Shown here: piece by piece, positions 32,855 through 41,396 of the stretch
Position numbering within the stretch: position 1 is the stretch's first letter
How the letters are laid out: each line of letters opens with the position of its first letter
Assembly: GCF_008704495.1 (NCBI RefSeq)
Contig: NZ_CP023699.1
Coordinates: 6,386,001-6,450,000, forward strand
DNA from: Streptomyces kanamyceticus
GTDB lineage: Bacteria; Actinomycetota; Actinomycetes; Streptomycetales; Streptomycetaceae
Length of the DNA stretch: 64,000 nt
Direction: 5' to 3'
Translations under genes and position numbers: made by a program
The notes under the pieces: model-generated
What the model was told of the DNA's origin: nothing
The model's database searches: none
The model's input: the letters and a program-made list of their open reading frames with translations, nothing else

Positions 32855-34558
32855 TCAGTGGTGGAGGAGGACGATGACGGCGCCCCAGATCGTCAGGAGG
32901 ACGTTGGCCACGGCGTACGGAATCGTGTAACCGAGCGTCGGCACCTGGGACTTGGACTCTTCGTTGATGGCGCCGATCGCCGCCGTGGTGGTCTGGCCGC
33001 CCGCCAGGACGCCCATCAGGATCGGGAAGCGGATCTTCTGGATGTAGTGGCCGACGGCGAAGCCGACGAGCAGCGGGATCACGGTGGCGACGGCCCCGAA
33101 GACGAGGAGCCCCCAACCGGCCGTCGAGAGGCCTCTGGTGAAGCTCGGCCCCGCGTTGATGCCGACGACCGCGACGAACAGGCAGAGCCCGAGCGTGTCC
33201 ATGAACCACTGGGCGCCCGGCGGGACGTTGCCGTACGTCGGGTACTTGCCGCGGATCCAGCCGAAGACGAGGCCCATGATGAGCGCGCCGCCCGAGGTGG
33301 AGAGCGAGATCGGCACGCCGCCCGCGGTCAGCGCGGGGATGCCGATGCAGCCGCCGAGGAAGATGCCGAGGCCCACCCAGACCATGTCGGTGGCGAACGA
33401 CGTCGGCACGGGCTTGCCGATCTCGGCGCCCGCCGGGTCCACCAGGCGCTTGGGCCCGGTCAGGACCAGGGTGTCGCCGCGCTCCACCTTGGTGGCGAGC
33501 CGGTAGGGGAACTCGGATCCGGCGCGGTACACCTTGTCCACGTAGACCCCGACCATGAACGGCTCGGCGCGCAACTCGCCGATGGTCTTGCCGAGTTGGG
33601 CCTTCTCGGAGGCGACGACGTGCAGGCTCTCGGTCTGATAGCCGAGCAGTTCGACGTCGTCGGCCTCGCCGCCGATGTGGGTGCGCGCGTCATAGGTGAC
33701 GAGGTCGCCGCGGATCGCGCTCATCGCCACCACGTCACCCTCGCGCAGCGTCGTCTGCTGGTCGTGCGGCAGGACCGTGCCCGCGCGCCGCACGCCGGTG
33801 ATGTAGAGGCGGCGGCCCAGCTCTCGCTGCTGGTTCTCAAAGTCGTCGATGGTGCGGCCCACGATGTCGGGCCGCTCCACCTTGTAGGCGCGCAGGACGA
33901 CCTCGTAGTAGCCCTCGCTCAGGTCGGGGTTGTCGGCCGGGGCGTCCAACTCCTTGGCGAGCGCGAGGGATTCGGCGGCCAGGTCCCTGCGGTAGAGCCG
34001 GGGCAGGACGTTCGCGAGGAGCATCGCGCACAGGATCGTGCCGAGCGGATAGCAGACGGCGTACCCGATGGCGACGAGGTTCTCCTGCTCCTTGACCTGG
34101 CCCGACGAGAGGCCCGGCAGATTGCCGATGGCGTCCTGGGCGACGCCGATCACGGCGGACTGGGTGAGCGCGCCGCCGAGCAGCCCCGCCGAGAGCCCTG
34201 GTCCGTAGCCGAGCATGGCCGCGAAGCCCCAGCAGACGAGCAGGCCCGTCACACAGACCACGACGGCGTTGACGACCTGCGGCAGCCCGTCCTTGCGCAG
34301 CCCGCGGAAGAACTGCGGGCCGACCTTGTAGCCGAGGGCGAACAGGAACATCGTGAAGAAGAGGTTCTTCACGGTTCCGTCGATCGTCACCTTGAACTGC
34401 GCGCCGAGCAGCAGGCCCATCACGAGACAGCCGGTGACGGCGCCGAACGCGATGGCCTTGTAGCGGACCTTGCCGACGAGGAAGCCGAGCGCCACCGTGA
34501 TGAAGACGAGCAGCTCGGGATGGGGCTGGAAGATGTTCCGGTTGAGGAAGTCGATCAT
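32855..34558 (-). CDS. AspT-family aspartate:alanine antiporter, copy 2
   Basis: A 567-residue membrane transporter of the AspT/YidE duplication family: five hydrophobic helices, a central cytoplasmic region with two TrkA-C (RCK_C) domains (about residues 195-365), then five or more helices. The ALGYKVGPQFF and GG.LTQSAVIGVAQDAIG motifs in the first half mirror those in the second half (LFGWIRGKYPTYGNVP...GG.TTTAAIGAINE). ATG 34558 lies three bases after the stop of copy 1, with GGGAG in the overlap region. It probably exchanges aspartate and alanine for AspD. Confidence 0.9.
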   Translation of the reverse strand: MIDFLNRNIFQPHPELLVFITVALGFLVGKVRYKAIAFGAVTGCLVMGLLLGAQFKVTIDGTVKNLFFTMFLFALGYKVGPQFFRGLRKDGLPQVVNAVVVCVTGLLVCWGFAAMLGYGPGLSAGLLGGALTQSAVIGVAQDAIGNLPGLSSGQVKEQENLVAIGYAVCYPLGTILCAMLLANVLPRLYRRDLAAESLALAKELDAPADNPDLSEGYYEVVLRAYKVERPDIVGRTIDDFENQQRELGRRLYITGVRRAGTVLPHDQQTTLREGDVVAMSAIRGDLVTYDARTHIGGEADDVELLGYQTESLHVVASEKAQLGKTIGELRAEPFMVGVYVDKVYRAGSEFPYRLATKVERGDTLVLTGPKRLVDPAGAEIGKPVPTSFATDMVWVGLGIFLGGCIGIPALTAGGVPISLSTSGGALIMGLVFGWIRGKYPTYGNVPPGAQWFMDTLGLCLFVAVVGINAGPSFTRGLSTAGWGLLVFGAVATVIPLLVGFAVGHYIQKIRFPILMGVLAGGQTTTAAIGAINEESKSQVPTLGYTIPYAVANVLLTIWGAVIVLLHH

Positions 34559-34561
34559 TGC

Positions 34562-36244
34562 TCACGCTCCCAGTACGCCGACGAGGATCGGCCCTGTCAG
34601 GGGCAGCAGGAAGTTCGAGAGCGCGTACGTGATCGTGTAGCCGAACATCGGTACGGAGCTCTGGGCCACCTGGGTGACCGAGGTGATCGCGGGCGTCGAG
34701 CACTGCTGGCCCGCGATGGCGCCGATCAGCAGCGGCTTCTCGATCTTCAGCAGCTTGTGGCCGATGACCAGGGAGAGCGTCGCGGGTACGAGGACCATGG
34801 CGATCCCCGCGAAGGGCAGCAGCGCCCCGTACTCCTTGAGCAGGGGCCAGGCCTGCGGCCCCGACACCAGGCCCGTACAGGCGATGAAGACCGCCAGGCC
34901 CATGTCCTTGATGGTCCCCGCGGCCTGCGGCGGGAAGGCGCCGAAGGTCTGCTTGCGGGAGCGGAACCAGCCGAAGAGAAGGCCGGAGATCAGACAGCCG
35001 CCGCCGGTGCCGAGCGACAGCGGGACGTCGCCGAACTTCACGACGACCTGCCCGAGCAGCGAGCCCGCCGCGATGCCGAGCCCCAGGTAGATGAAGTCGG
35101 TGGCGTCGTTCTTGACGACCGCGCCGATCTTCGCGACCAGCTTGTTCAGCCCTGAGCGCGCGCCGACCAGGGTGAGCACGTCGCCGCGGTGCAGCGCGGT
35201 GTCGGCGGTGGCGGGCAGGTGCTGGTCGCCGCGGAGTACGTCGGTGACGTACACGCCGTCCTTGATGAACTCGGGGTGCGCCTGCTGGAGCTGGTCGACG
35301 GTCCTGCCCTCGGTCGCCTTGTCGGTCACGGCCACCTGGCTGGTCGCCAGCGGGGTGTCGACGCCGGGGATGCCGGGGGTCTCGGGGCCGATGAGGCGGC
35401 CCGCCTCGATGACGTTGGCGCGCCGCCCGACCAGCAGGACCAGGTCGGAGAGGGTCAGTTCGAGGCCGGGCGCGGGGGTGAGGAGCTTGCTGCCGCGCTT
35501 GACGGCCTCCACGGTGATCCGTCCTTCGAGCTCGCTCTCCAGGGCGCCGACGGTCCTGCCGTCGCCCGCCGTCACCAGATAGGTGCGGCCGACCATGCCG
35601 GGCAGCGCCTGGCGCTCGTCGGATTCAAGGCCGCCGCCCCCGCGCATCTTCTCCCACAGCTCGCGCGAGGCGTCCCTGAGGTTGATGCGCAGCATCATCG
35701 GCATGATCTGGCTGGTGTAGATCACGATGGTGATCAGGCCGAAGAGGTAGCAGACGGTGTACGCGGTGGCGACGTGGCCCTGGTACTCGGTGATCTGCGC
35801 CTGGGTGAGGTCGCTCAGCTTGCCGATGGACTCGGTGGCCGTGCCGACCACGGCGGACTCGGTGGCGGCCCCTGCCAGGATGCCGGACGCGGTGCCCACG
35901 TCCAGGTCGAACGCCTTGGCCAAGCCGAACGCGATGGCCAGGACGCAGACCAGTTCGATTCCGCAGAGCGCGAAGAAGCGCAGGCTCTTGCGGTTGAGGT
36001 TGGCGAAGAACTGCGGCCCCGCCATGTAGCCGAGGGCGAAGATGAAGAGCGCGAAGAAGATCGTTTTGACGTCGTCGGAGACGGTGACCTTGGTCCAGGC
36101 GCCGAGCAGCAGCGAGACGATCAGCGTGCCGCAGATGCCGCCCAGGGTGATGGGCCCGACGCGCAGCTTGCCCACCAGGTAGCCGAGGGCGAGACAGAGG
36201 AAGAGCACCAGCTCGGGATGGTCTCGGAGGACTCCCACGGGCAC
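34562..36244 (-). CDS. AspT-family aspartate:alanine antiporter, copy 1
   Basis: A 560-residue paralogue of the downstream transporter with the same layout: helices, two central TrkA-C domains and a second helix bundle. Conserved blocks are FALGYMAGPQFFANLNRKSLRFF and GILAGAATESAVVGTATESIG in the first half, and LFGWFRSRKQTFGAFPPQAAGT and GAIAGQQCSTPAITSV in the second. GTG 36244 is used; GTG 36238, placed five bases behind GGTGAG, is equally possible. As first gene of the operon it lies just downstream of a 15-bp palindrome. Confidence 0.9.
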   Translation of the reverse strand: MPVGVLRDHPELVLFLCLALGYLVGKLRVGPITLGGICGTLIVSLLLGAWTKVTVSDDVKTIFFALFIFALGYMAGPQFFANLNRKSLRFFALCGIELVCVLAIAFGLAKAFDLDVGTASGILAGAATESAVVGTATESIGKLSDLTQAQITEYQGHVATAYTVCYLFGLITIVIYTSQIMPMMLRINLRDASRELWEKMRGGGGLESDERQALPGMVGRTYLVTAGDGRTVGALESELEGRITVEAVKRGSKLLTPAPGLELTLSDLVLLVGRRANVIEAGRLIGPETPGIPGVDTPLATSQVAVTDKATEGRTVDQLQQAHPEFIKDGVYVTDVLRGDQHLPATADTALHRGDVLTLVGARSGLNKLVAKIGAVVKNDATDFIYLGLGIAAGSLLGQVVVKFGDVPLSLGTGGGCLISGLLFGWFRSRKQTFGAFPPQAAGTIKDMGLAVFIACTGLVSGPQAWPLLKEYGALLPFAGIAMVLVPATLSLVIGHKLLKIEKPLLIGAIAGQQCSTPAITSVTQVAQSSVPMFGYTITYALSNFLLPLTGPILVGVLGA

Positions 36245-36275
36245 TCACCGTGCCCGTTCTGTGGCGGAATGTATG

Positions 36276-36290
36276 GGATATGGCATATCC
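36276..36290. promoter_or_regulatory. Palindrome upstream of the aspT-aspT-aspD operon
   Basis: GGATATGGCATATCC is a perfect palindrome around a central base, 32 bases upstream of the first antiporter start. It is a good operator candidate that would overlap the promoter. It shares the core GGCATAT with the palindromes at 2653 and 17035. Confidence 0.45.
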
Positions 36291-36300
36291 GCAAACTAGG

Positions 36301-36329
36301 GAGCCGAGTGGGTCCGTGCCACTCGGCTC
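36301..36329 (-). terminator. Hairpin terminator after bglC
   Basis: A perfect 11-bp stem GAGCCGAGTGG/CCACTCGGCTC with a seven-base loop lies 24 bases past the bglC stop. Confidence 0.75.
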
Positions 36330-36352
36330 CGTCCGCCACCGCGCCGTGGGAC

Positions 36353-37831
36353 TCAGTCCGTCGCGGGTTCCCCTGGCAGCTCCCCGGAGGCGGCGACCTT
36401 CGCGTACCAGTGGGCACTGGACTTCGGGGTCCTGACCTGCGTCGCGTAGTCGACGTGGACCGCACCGAAGCGCTTGCTGTAGCCGTACGCCCATTCGAAG
36501 TTGTCCAGGAGCGACCAGAGGTAGTAGCCGCGCACGTCGGCGCCCGCCACGATCGCCTCGTGCACGGCGGCGAGGTGCCCGTGCAGATAGCGGATGCGCT
36601 CGGGGTCGTGGACCTGGCCGCCCGTGCCGGGCCGGTCGTCGTAGGCCGCGCCGTTTTCCGTCACGTAGAGCGGAACCCCGGGGGCCTGAGCGGTGTACTC
36701 AAGGAGAAGGTCCTTCAGACCGGTCGGGTCCACCGGCCAGTCCATGGCGGTGAGCTCACCGGGCGCGCGGTGGAAGGAGACGTGGTCGTCGGCGCCCGGC
36801 CAGGGGGAGTGCGCGCTGGCTCCGTGCCCGTCCGGGCGCGGAGCGCTGGATCCGTCGGCCTCGGAGGCTTGGGTGTCCTCGGCGGCCGACACGACAGCGG
36901 GGGAGTAGTAGTTGATGCCGAGGAAGTCGAGCGGCTGGCGGGCGATGCGCAGATCGCCGTCCTGGACGAAGGCCCAGTCCGTGATGCGCGCGGTGTCCGC
37001 GAGCAGATCGTCGTCGTACACGCCGCGCAGCATCGGCCCGGTGAAGACGCGGTTGGCCAGCGCGTCGATCCGGCGCCGCGCGTCCTGGTCGGCGGCGGAC
37101 GCGGTCAGGGGGCGTACGGCGCTCGGGTTGAGACTGACCCCGATCCGCGCCCGCGCGGGCAGCCGCTCGCGCAGCGCCTGGACGCCGAGGCCGTGCGCGA
37201 GGTTGAGGTGGTGAGCCGCGCGCAGGGCGGCCACCGGATCGGCGCGGCCCGGGGCGTGCACCCCCGAGCCGTAGCCGAGGAAGGCGCTGCACCAGGGCTC
37301 GTTGAGCGTCGACCACATCTCCACGCGGTCCCCGAGCGCGTCGGCGACGATCCCCGCGTACTCCCCGAAGCGGTACGCGGTGTCCCGCTCGGGCCACCCG
37401 CCGCCCGCCGAAGAACCGCTGGGGAAGGCGTCCTCCAACTCCTGCGGCAGGTCCCAGTGGTAGAGGGTGACCATCGGCCGGATGCCGTGCGCGAGCAGCT
37501 CGTCCACGAGCGCCCGGTAGAAGTCGAGCCCGCGCTGCACGGCGGGCCCGCGCCCGGTGGGCTGCACCCGCGACCAGGAGACCGAGAAGCGGTAGGCGGA
37601 AAGACCCAGGTCCGCCATGAGCCGCACGTCATCGCGCCACCGGTGGTAGTGGTCGACGGCGACGTCCCCCGTGTCCCCGCCGAGCACCTTGCCCGGCGTA
37701 TGGCTGAACGTGTCCCAGATGGAGGGGGTCCGGCCGTCCTCCCGCACGGCCCCCTCGATCTGGTACGCGGCGGTCGCCGAGCCCCACAGAAAGCCCGCGG
37801 GAAAGGTCGAGTGCACGGTGGACGAAGACAT
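36353..37831 (-). CDS. bglC: GH1 beta-glucosidase
   Basis: A 492-residue cytoplasmic GH1 enzyme without signal peptide. The acid/base Glu178 is in STLNEPW and the nucleophile Glu392 in YVTENG; the N-terminal signature is [14 protein letters not shown]. It splits imported cellobiose and cello-oligosaccharides to glucose. It follows cebEFG on the same strand, as in other Streptomyces cellobiose regulons. A near-perfect CebR operator abuts the ATG, so CebR can repress it directly. Confidence 0.95.
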   Translation of the reverse strand: MSSSTVHSTFPAGFLWGSATAAYQIEGAVREDGRTPSIWDTFSHTPGKVLGGDTGDVAVDHYHRWRDDVRLMADLGLSAYRFSVSWSRVQPTGRGPAVQRGLDFYRALVDELLAHGIRPMVTLYHWDLPQELEDAFPSGSSAGGGWPERDTAYRFGEYAGIVADALGDRVEMWSTLNEPWCSAFLGYGSGVHAPGRADPVAALRAAHHLNLAHGLGVQALRERLPARARIGVSLNPSAVRPLTASAADQDARRRIDALANRVFTGPMLRGVYDDDLLADTARITDWAFVQDGDLRIARQPLDFLGINYYSPAVVSAAEDTQASEADGSSAPRPDGHGASAHSPWPGADDHVSFHRAPGELTAMDWPVDPTGLKDLLLEYTAQAPGVPLYVTENGAAYDDRPGTGGQVHDPERIRYLHGHLAAVHEAIVAGADVRGYYLWSLLDNFEWAYGYSKRFGAVHVDYATQVRTPKSSAHWYAKVAASGELPGEPATD

Positions 37832-37844
37832 AGGAGCGCTCCCA
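37831..37844. promoter_or_regulatory. CebR operator overlapping the bglC ribosome-binding site
   Basis: TAGGAGCGCTCCCA differs by one base from the 14-bp CebR box TGGGAGCGCTCCCA. On the coding strand it reads TGGGAGCGCTCCTA, and its final A is the first base of the bglC ATG. GGGAG, the likely ribosome site, is inside it. Confidence 0.85.
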
Positions 37845-37903
37845 TGAGTCGTACGGAAAGGGGGAGTTGACGGATCAGTCGGATCAGCCGGACGGGAGGG
37901 GGC

Positions 37904-38770
37904 TCAGCCCTTGACCGCGCCCTGCATGATCCCGCCCACGATCTGCTTGCCGAACAGCACGAACGCGATGAGCAGCGGCAGCGTCCCGAGCAGCGCGCCC
38001 GCCATGATCACGGACTGATCGGGGATGTTCCCGCGGCCGAGCCCGGCGAGCGCCACCTGCACGGTCGGTGAGCCCTCCTGGGTCAGGGCGATGATCGGCC
38101 AGAAGAAGTCGTTCCACGCCATGACGAAGGTGAGCATGGCCAGGACCGCCATCGCGGGGCGCGCGGCGGGGAAGACCACGTGCCAGATCACCCGCAGGCT
38201 GCTCGCGCCGTCCACCCGGGCGGCCTCGATCAGCTCGGTGGGCAGCGCCTCCTTGAGGTACTGCCGCATGAAGAACACCCCGAAGGCGCTGACCAGGGTG
38301 GGCAGGACGACGGACTGCAGCTGATCGGTCCAGCCGAGCTTGGCCACCACCATGAACAGGGGGACGACGCTGAGCTGGGGCGGCACCATCATCGTGCCGA
38401 TCACCAGCAGCAGCAGGAACCCCCGGAAGCGGAAGCGGAGTTTGGCGAAGGCGAAGCCCGCGAGGGTGGAGAAGAGGACGGTGCCGACGGTGATGGTGCC
38501 CGCCACCACCAGGGTGTTGAGCAGGGCCGTGCCCATGTTGGCGTCGGTCCAGGCGATCTCCAGGTTCTTGAAGAGATTGCCGCCGAACCAGAAGGGAGGA
38601 GGGGTCTCGGCGAGCCGGGTGTTGTTCCGGGAGGCCGCGATCGCCGTCCACACCAGCGGGAAGAGCGAGCCGACGGTGAAGAGGATCAGTACGGCGTAGG
38701 TCACCTTGCCGCCGTGCAGCTGGCGCCCGGCGCCTCGCTTGCGCGGCCTGGTGGGCACAGTGGTCGTCAC
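37904..38770 (-). CDS. cebG: Cellobiose ABC transporter permease CebG
   Basis: A 288-residue permease of the MalG class. It has six hydrophobic helices starting with YAVLILFTVGSLFPLVWTAIAA. The EAA loop is EAARVDGASSLRVIWHVVFPAARPAMAVLAML. GTG 38770 has GAGGGG five bases upstream and follows the cebF stop by nine bases. Together with CebF it forms the channel for cellobiose and cellotriose. No ATPase gene is present; Streptomyces ceb systems use the shared ATPase MsiK from elsewhere. Confidence 0.93.
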   Translation of the reverse strand: MTTTVPTRPRKRGAGRQLHGGKVTYAVLILFTVGSLFPLVWTAIAASRNNTRLAETPPPFWFGGNLFKNLEIAWTDANMGTALLNTLVVAGTITVGTVLFSTLAGFAFAKLRFRFRGFLLLLVIGTMMVPPQLSVVPLFMVVAKLGWTDQLQSVVLPTLVSAFGVFFMRQYLKEALPTELIEAARVDGASSLRVIWHVVFPAARPAMAVLAMLTFVMAWNDFFWPIIALTQEGSPTVQVALAGLGRGNIPDQSVIMAGALLGTLPLLIAFVLFGKQIVGGIMQGAVKG

Positions 38771-38779
38771 GTCATCCCC

Positions 38780-39784
38780 TCACGCGCTCTTGCGGATCCG
38801 GCGGCTGATGACCCAGTTGACGAGGCCGATCAGCACGAGAATCAGGAACATCGTCCAGGCGATCGCCGAGGACCGGCCCAGGTGCTGGTTGAACCAGCCC
38901 TGCTCGTAGAGATAGAGGCCGAGCGTCTGGAACTGGTGGTCGGAGCCGCCGGTGGGGCTCGCGCCCTGGCTGAACAGGAGCGGCTCGCCGAAGAGTTGGG
39001 TCGCCCCGATCGTCGACACGACACAGGTGAACAGGATCGTCGGCCGCAGCGAGGGGATGGTGACGTGCCGGAACTGCTGCCAGCGGCTCGCGCCGTCCAG
39101 GGCGGCCGACTCGTACAGATCGTGCGGGATGGCCTGCATCGCGGCGAGGTAGATCAGCGCGTTGTAGCCGGTCCACCGCCAGATCACGATGGAGGAGACG
39201 GCGAACTGGGCGGTCCAGTCCCCGTTCTGCCAGTCGACCGCGTCGACCCCGACGAGCCCGAGCGCCCAGTTGATCATCCCGTGGTCGGTGCGGCTGAACA
39301 TCAGGACGAAGACCAGCGTCGCCGCGGCCACGGACGTGGCGTACGGAGTGAGGATCGCGACCCGGAAGAACATCGAGCCGCGCAGCCGGTAGTTGAGGAG
39401 GTGGGCGAGGCCGAGCGCCATCAGGAGCTGCGGCACGGTGGAGAGGAGCCCGATGGTGAAGGTGTTGCGCAGCGCGTTCCAGAAGAACTCGTCGTCGAGC
39501 AGCCGGGAGAAGTTGCGCAGCCCCACCCACTCCATGTCGGTGGGGGCGCCGAGCTCCACGCGGTGCAGCGAGGCCCACCCCGTGTAGAGCAGCGGGAAGA
39601 GCCCGAAGGCGACGAAGAAGAGGAAGAAGGGGGCGATGAACGCGTAGGGACTCCACTTGACGTCCCAGCGGTAGCGGCGGCTGCGCCGGGCCCGGCGGCG
39701 CTCGTCGGCGGACCGGTCGGCGGCCCGGTCGTGGGGGGCCGCGCCCTCCTCCTGGGAGGGCGCGGCGGTGGCGTCGCTCGTCAT
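38780..39784 (-). CDS. cebF: Cellobiose ABC transporter permease CebF
   Basis: A 334-residue permease of the MalF class with a basic cytoplasmic N-terminus (residues 1-45). Six helices start with YAFIAPFFLFFVAFGLFPLLY, and the EAA loop is ESAALDGASRWQQFRHVTIPSLRPTILF. ATG 39784 lies five bases after the cebE stop. It completes the inner-membrane part of the cellobiose transporter. Confidence 0.93.
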   Translation of the reverse strand: MTSDATAAPSQEEGAAPHDRAADRSADERRRARRSRRYRWDVKWSPYAFIAPFFLFFVAFGLFPLLYTGWASLHRVELGAPTDMEWVGLRNFSRLLDDEFFWNALRNTFTIGLLSTVPQLLMALGLAHLLNYRLRGSMFFRVAILTPYATSVAAATLVFVLMFSRTDHGMINWALGLVGVDAVDWQNGDWTAQFAVSSIVIWRWTGYNALIYLAAMQAIPHDLYESAALDGASRWQQFRHVTIPSLRPTILFTCVVSTIGATQLFGEPLLFSQGASPTGGSDHQFQTLGLYLYEQGWFNQHLGRSSAIAWTMFLILVLIGLVNWVISRRIRKSA

Positions 39785-39789
39785 CCCGG

Positions 39790-41127
39790 TCACTGGTCCA
39801 AAGCGTTGTCGATCGTCTTCACGGCCTTGTTCCAGGCCTCGTCGGGAGCGGTTCCCTTCTGGTCGACGCCGAGCATCCCGGTGTCGGCCAGGTACTGGGA
39901 GATGATTCCGTCCTTGGGGCCGATCGGCTGGACCGGCACGCCCTCGGCGGCCTTGGAGAAGATCTTGCCCACGGGTGCGTTGCCGAAGTAGGGGTTCTTG
40001 GCGTCCTTGACCTCGGGCAGGGCGTACGCGGCGTCGGCGCTCGGGAAGCTGGCCCGCTCGTCGAAGAGCTTGGCGAGCTGCTCGGGCTCGGTCAGCCAGG
40101 CGGCGAGCTTGGTCGCCTCCTCCTTGTTCTTGCCCGCCTCGGGCACGGTCAGGAAGGAGCCGCCCCAGTTGCCGGGCTTCGGCGACGCGGCGACGTCCCA
40201 CTTGTCCTCGCCCTTGTCGCCCGCCTTGTCCTTGATGTAGCCGAGCATCCAGGGCGGGCAAGTGAGCGTGGCGAACGAGCCGTTGGAGATCGCCTGGTCC
40301 CAACTGGGCTGGAACTGCTGGAGCTTGGCGCTCAGACCGGACTCGGCGAACTGGGCGGCGAGGTCCCAGCCCTCCTTGACCGTGGGGCTGTCCTTGTAGA
40401 TCAGCTCCCCGCCCTTGTCGTAGAACTTCTCCTTGCCCGAGGCGTGCACGGCGGCCATCACGCCGGTCGCCCCGTCCACGAAGGAGGTGCCGTCGGGGGC
40501 CTTCTTCTGGTAGCGCTTGCCCGCCGCGAGGTACTTCTGCCAGTCACCGGCCCACAGCTTGCCGACCGCCTCGCGGTCGGTGGGCAGACCGGCCTTCTCG
40601 AACAGGTCCTTGCGATAGCAGATGCCGGTCGGTCCGATGTCGGTGCCGAGCCCGATCGTCTTTCCGCCCTTGCTGGTGCCCTGCCGCCACTTCCAGTCCA
40701 GGAAGTCGTTCTTGTCGACGCCGTCGGCCTTGCCGAGGTCGACCAGCTTGTCCGCGTGCGAGGTGGTCAGTTCGGCGATGTTGCCGACCTCGACGGCCTG
40801 GATGTCGGAGAGGCCGCTGCCGCTGCTGAGGTGGGTGAGCAGCGCGGGCCAGTAGTTCTCGTTGCGCTGGACGGAGTTCTGCTTGATGGAGATGTCCGGG
40901 TGGAGCTTCTCGTACTCCTTGTAGAGACCGGCCTCTTGCAGACCGAAGGCCCCGAAGACGCCGACCGTCAGGGTGGTCTTCCCGCCTCCGCCGTCACCTC
41001 CGCCGCCGCCCGAGGAGGCGCCCGGATCCTCCTTGTCCTCGGCGCAGCCTGCCAGCAGGCCCCCGGCCAGGGCGGCGACGGCCGCGAGGACCGTCACCTT
41101 GCGATACGTGCGAGTCCTGTAGCGCAT
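39790..41127 (-). CDS. cebE: Cellobiose-binding lipoprotein CebE
   Basis: A 445-residue SBP_bac_1 family lipoprotein with signal peptide and lipobox LLAGC (Cys28). The mature protein contains TTLTVGVFGAFGLQEAGLYKEYEKLHPDISIK and GLGTDIGPTGICYRKDLFEKAGLP, typical of sugar-binding proteins. It captures cellobiose/cellotriose, the inducer that in some Streptomyces triggers virulence or cellulase genes. It is the first gene of the cebEFG operon. A perfect CebR box lies 122 bases upstream. Confidence 0.93.
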   Translation of the reverse strand: MRYRTRTYRKVTVLAAVAALAGGLLAGCAEDKEDPGASSGGGGGDGGGGKTTLTVGVFGAFGLQEAGLYKEYEKLHPDISIKQNSVQRNENYWPALLTHLSSGSGLSDIQAVEVGNIAELTTSHADKLVDLGKADGVDKNDFLDWKWRQGTSKGGKTIGLGTDIGPTGICYRKDLFEKAGLPTDREAVGKLWAGDWQKYLAAGKRYQKKAPDGTSFVDGATGVMAAVHASGKEKFYDKGGELIYKDSPTVKEGWDLAAQFAESGLSAKLQQFQPSWDQAISNGSFATLTCPPWMLGYIKDKAGDKGEDKWDVAASPKPGNWGGSFLTVPEAGKNKEEATKLAAWLTEPEQLAKLFDERASFPSADAAYALPEVKDAKNPYFGNAPVGKIFSKAAEGVPVQPIGPKDGIISQYLADTGMLGVDQKGTAPDEAWNKAVKTIDNALDQ

Positions 41128-41248
41128 TGCGTCCTCCTCGTGCCCTGAACGTGCCGACCGCCCTCGGTCAACTGGGGTGTTGGGACTGCGAGTTGGGGAA
41201 AATCAACTCGGGCGGGGAACGTGCGGGTCGTGTAAGAGCCAGGTACGG

Positions 41249-41262
41249 TGGGAGCGCTCCCA
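41249..41262. promoter_or_regulatory. CebR operator between cebE and cebR
   Basis: TGGGAGCGCTCCCA is a perfect 14-bp palindrome that equals the known CebR box. It lies in the divergent cebE/cebR region and should repress cebEFG until cellobiose is present. Confidence 0.95.
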
Positions 41263-41396
41263 TGTGTGATGTCTTGAAGAGTCGCGGCTCGCTGCGGGGG
41301 TGTCAAGGCGGCGGACGCCAAGAGTTGTAGGCATCCGGAGCCGTTCGTGTGCCCTGCTGTTAGATTCGCGTCGTTTCGCGTCGTCGGGAGGCAGAG

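Noticed and set aside
32846..37870. Very long plus-strand frames (769 and 893 codons)
   Set aside because: They are antisense to the AspT/AspT and bglC genes, whose family motifs are clear; the frames themselves are low-complexity.
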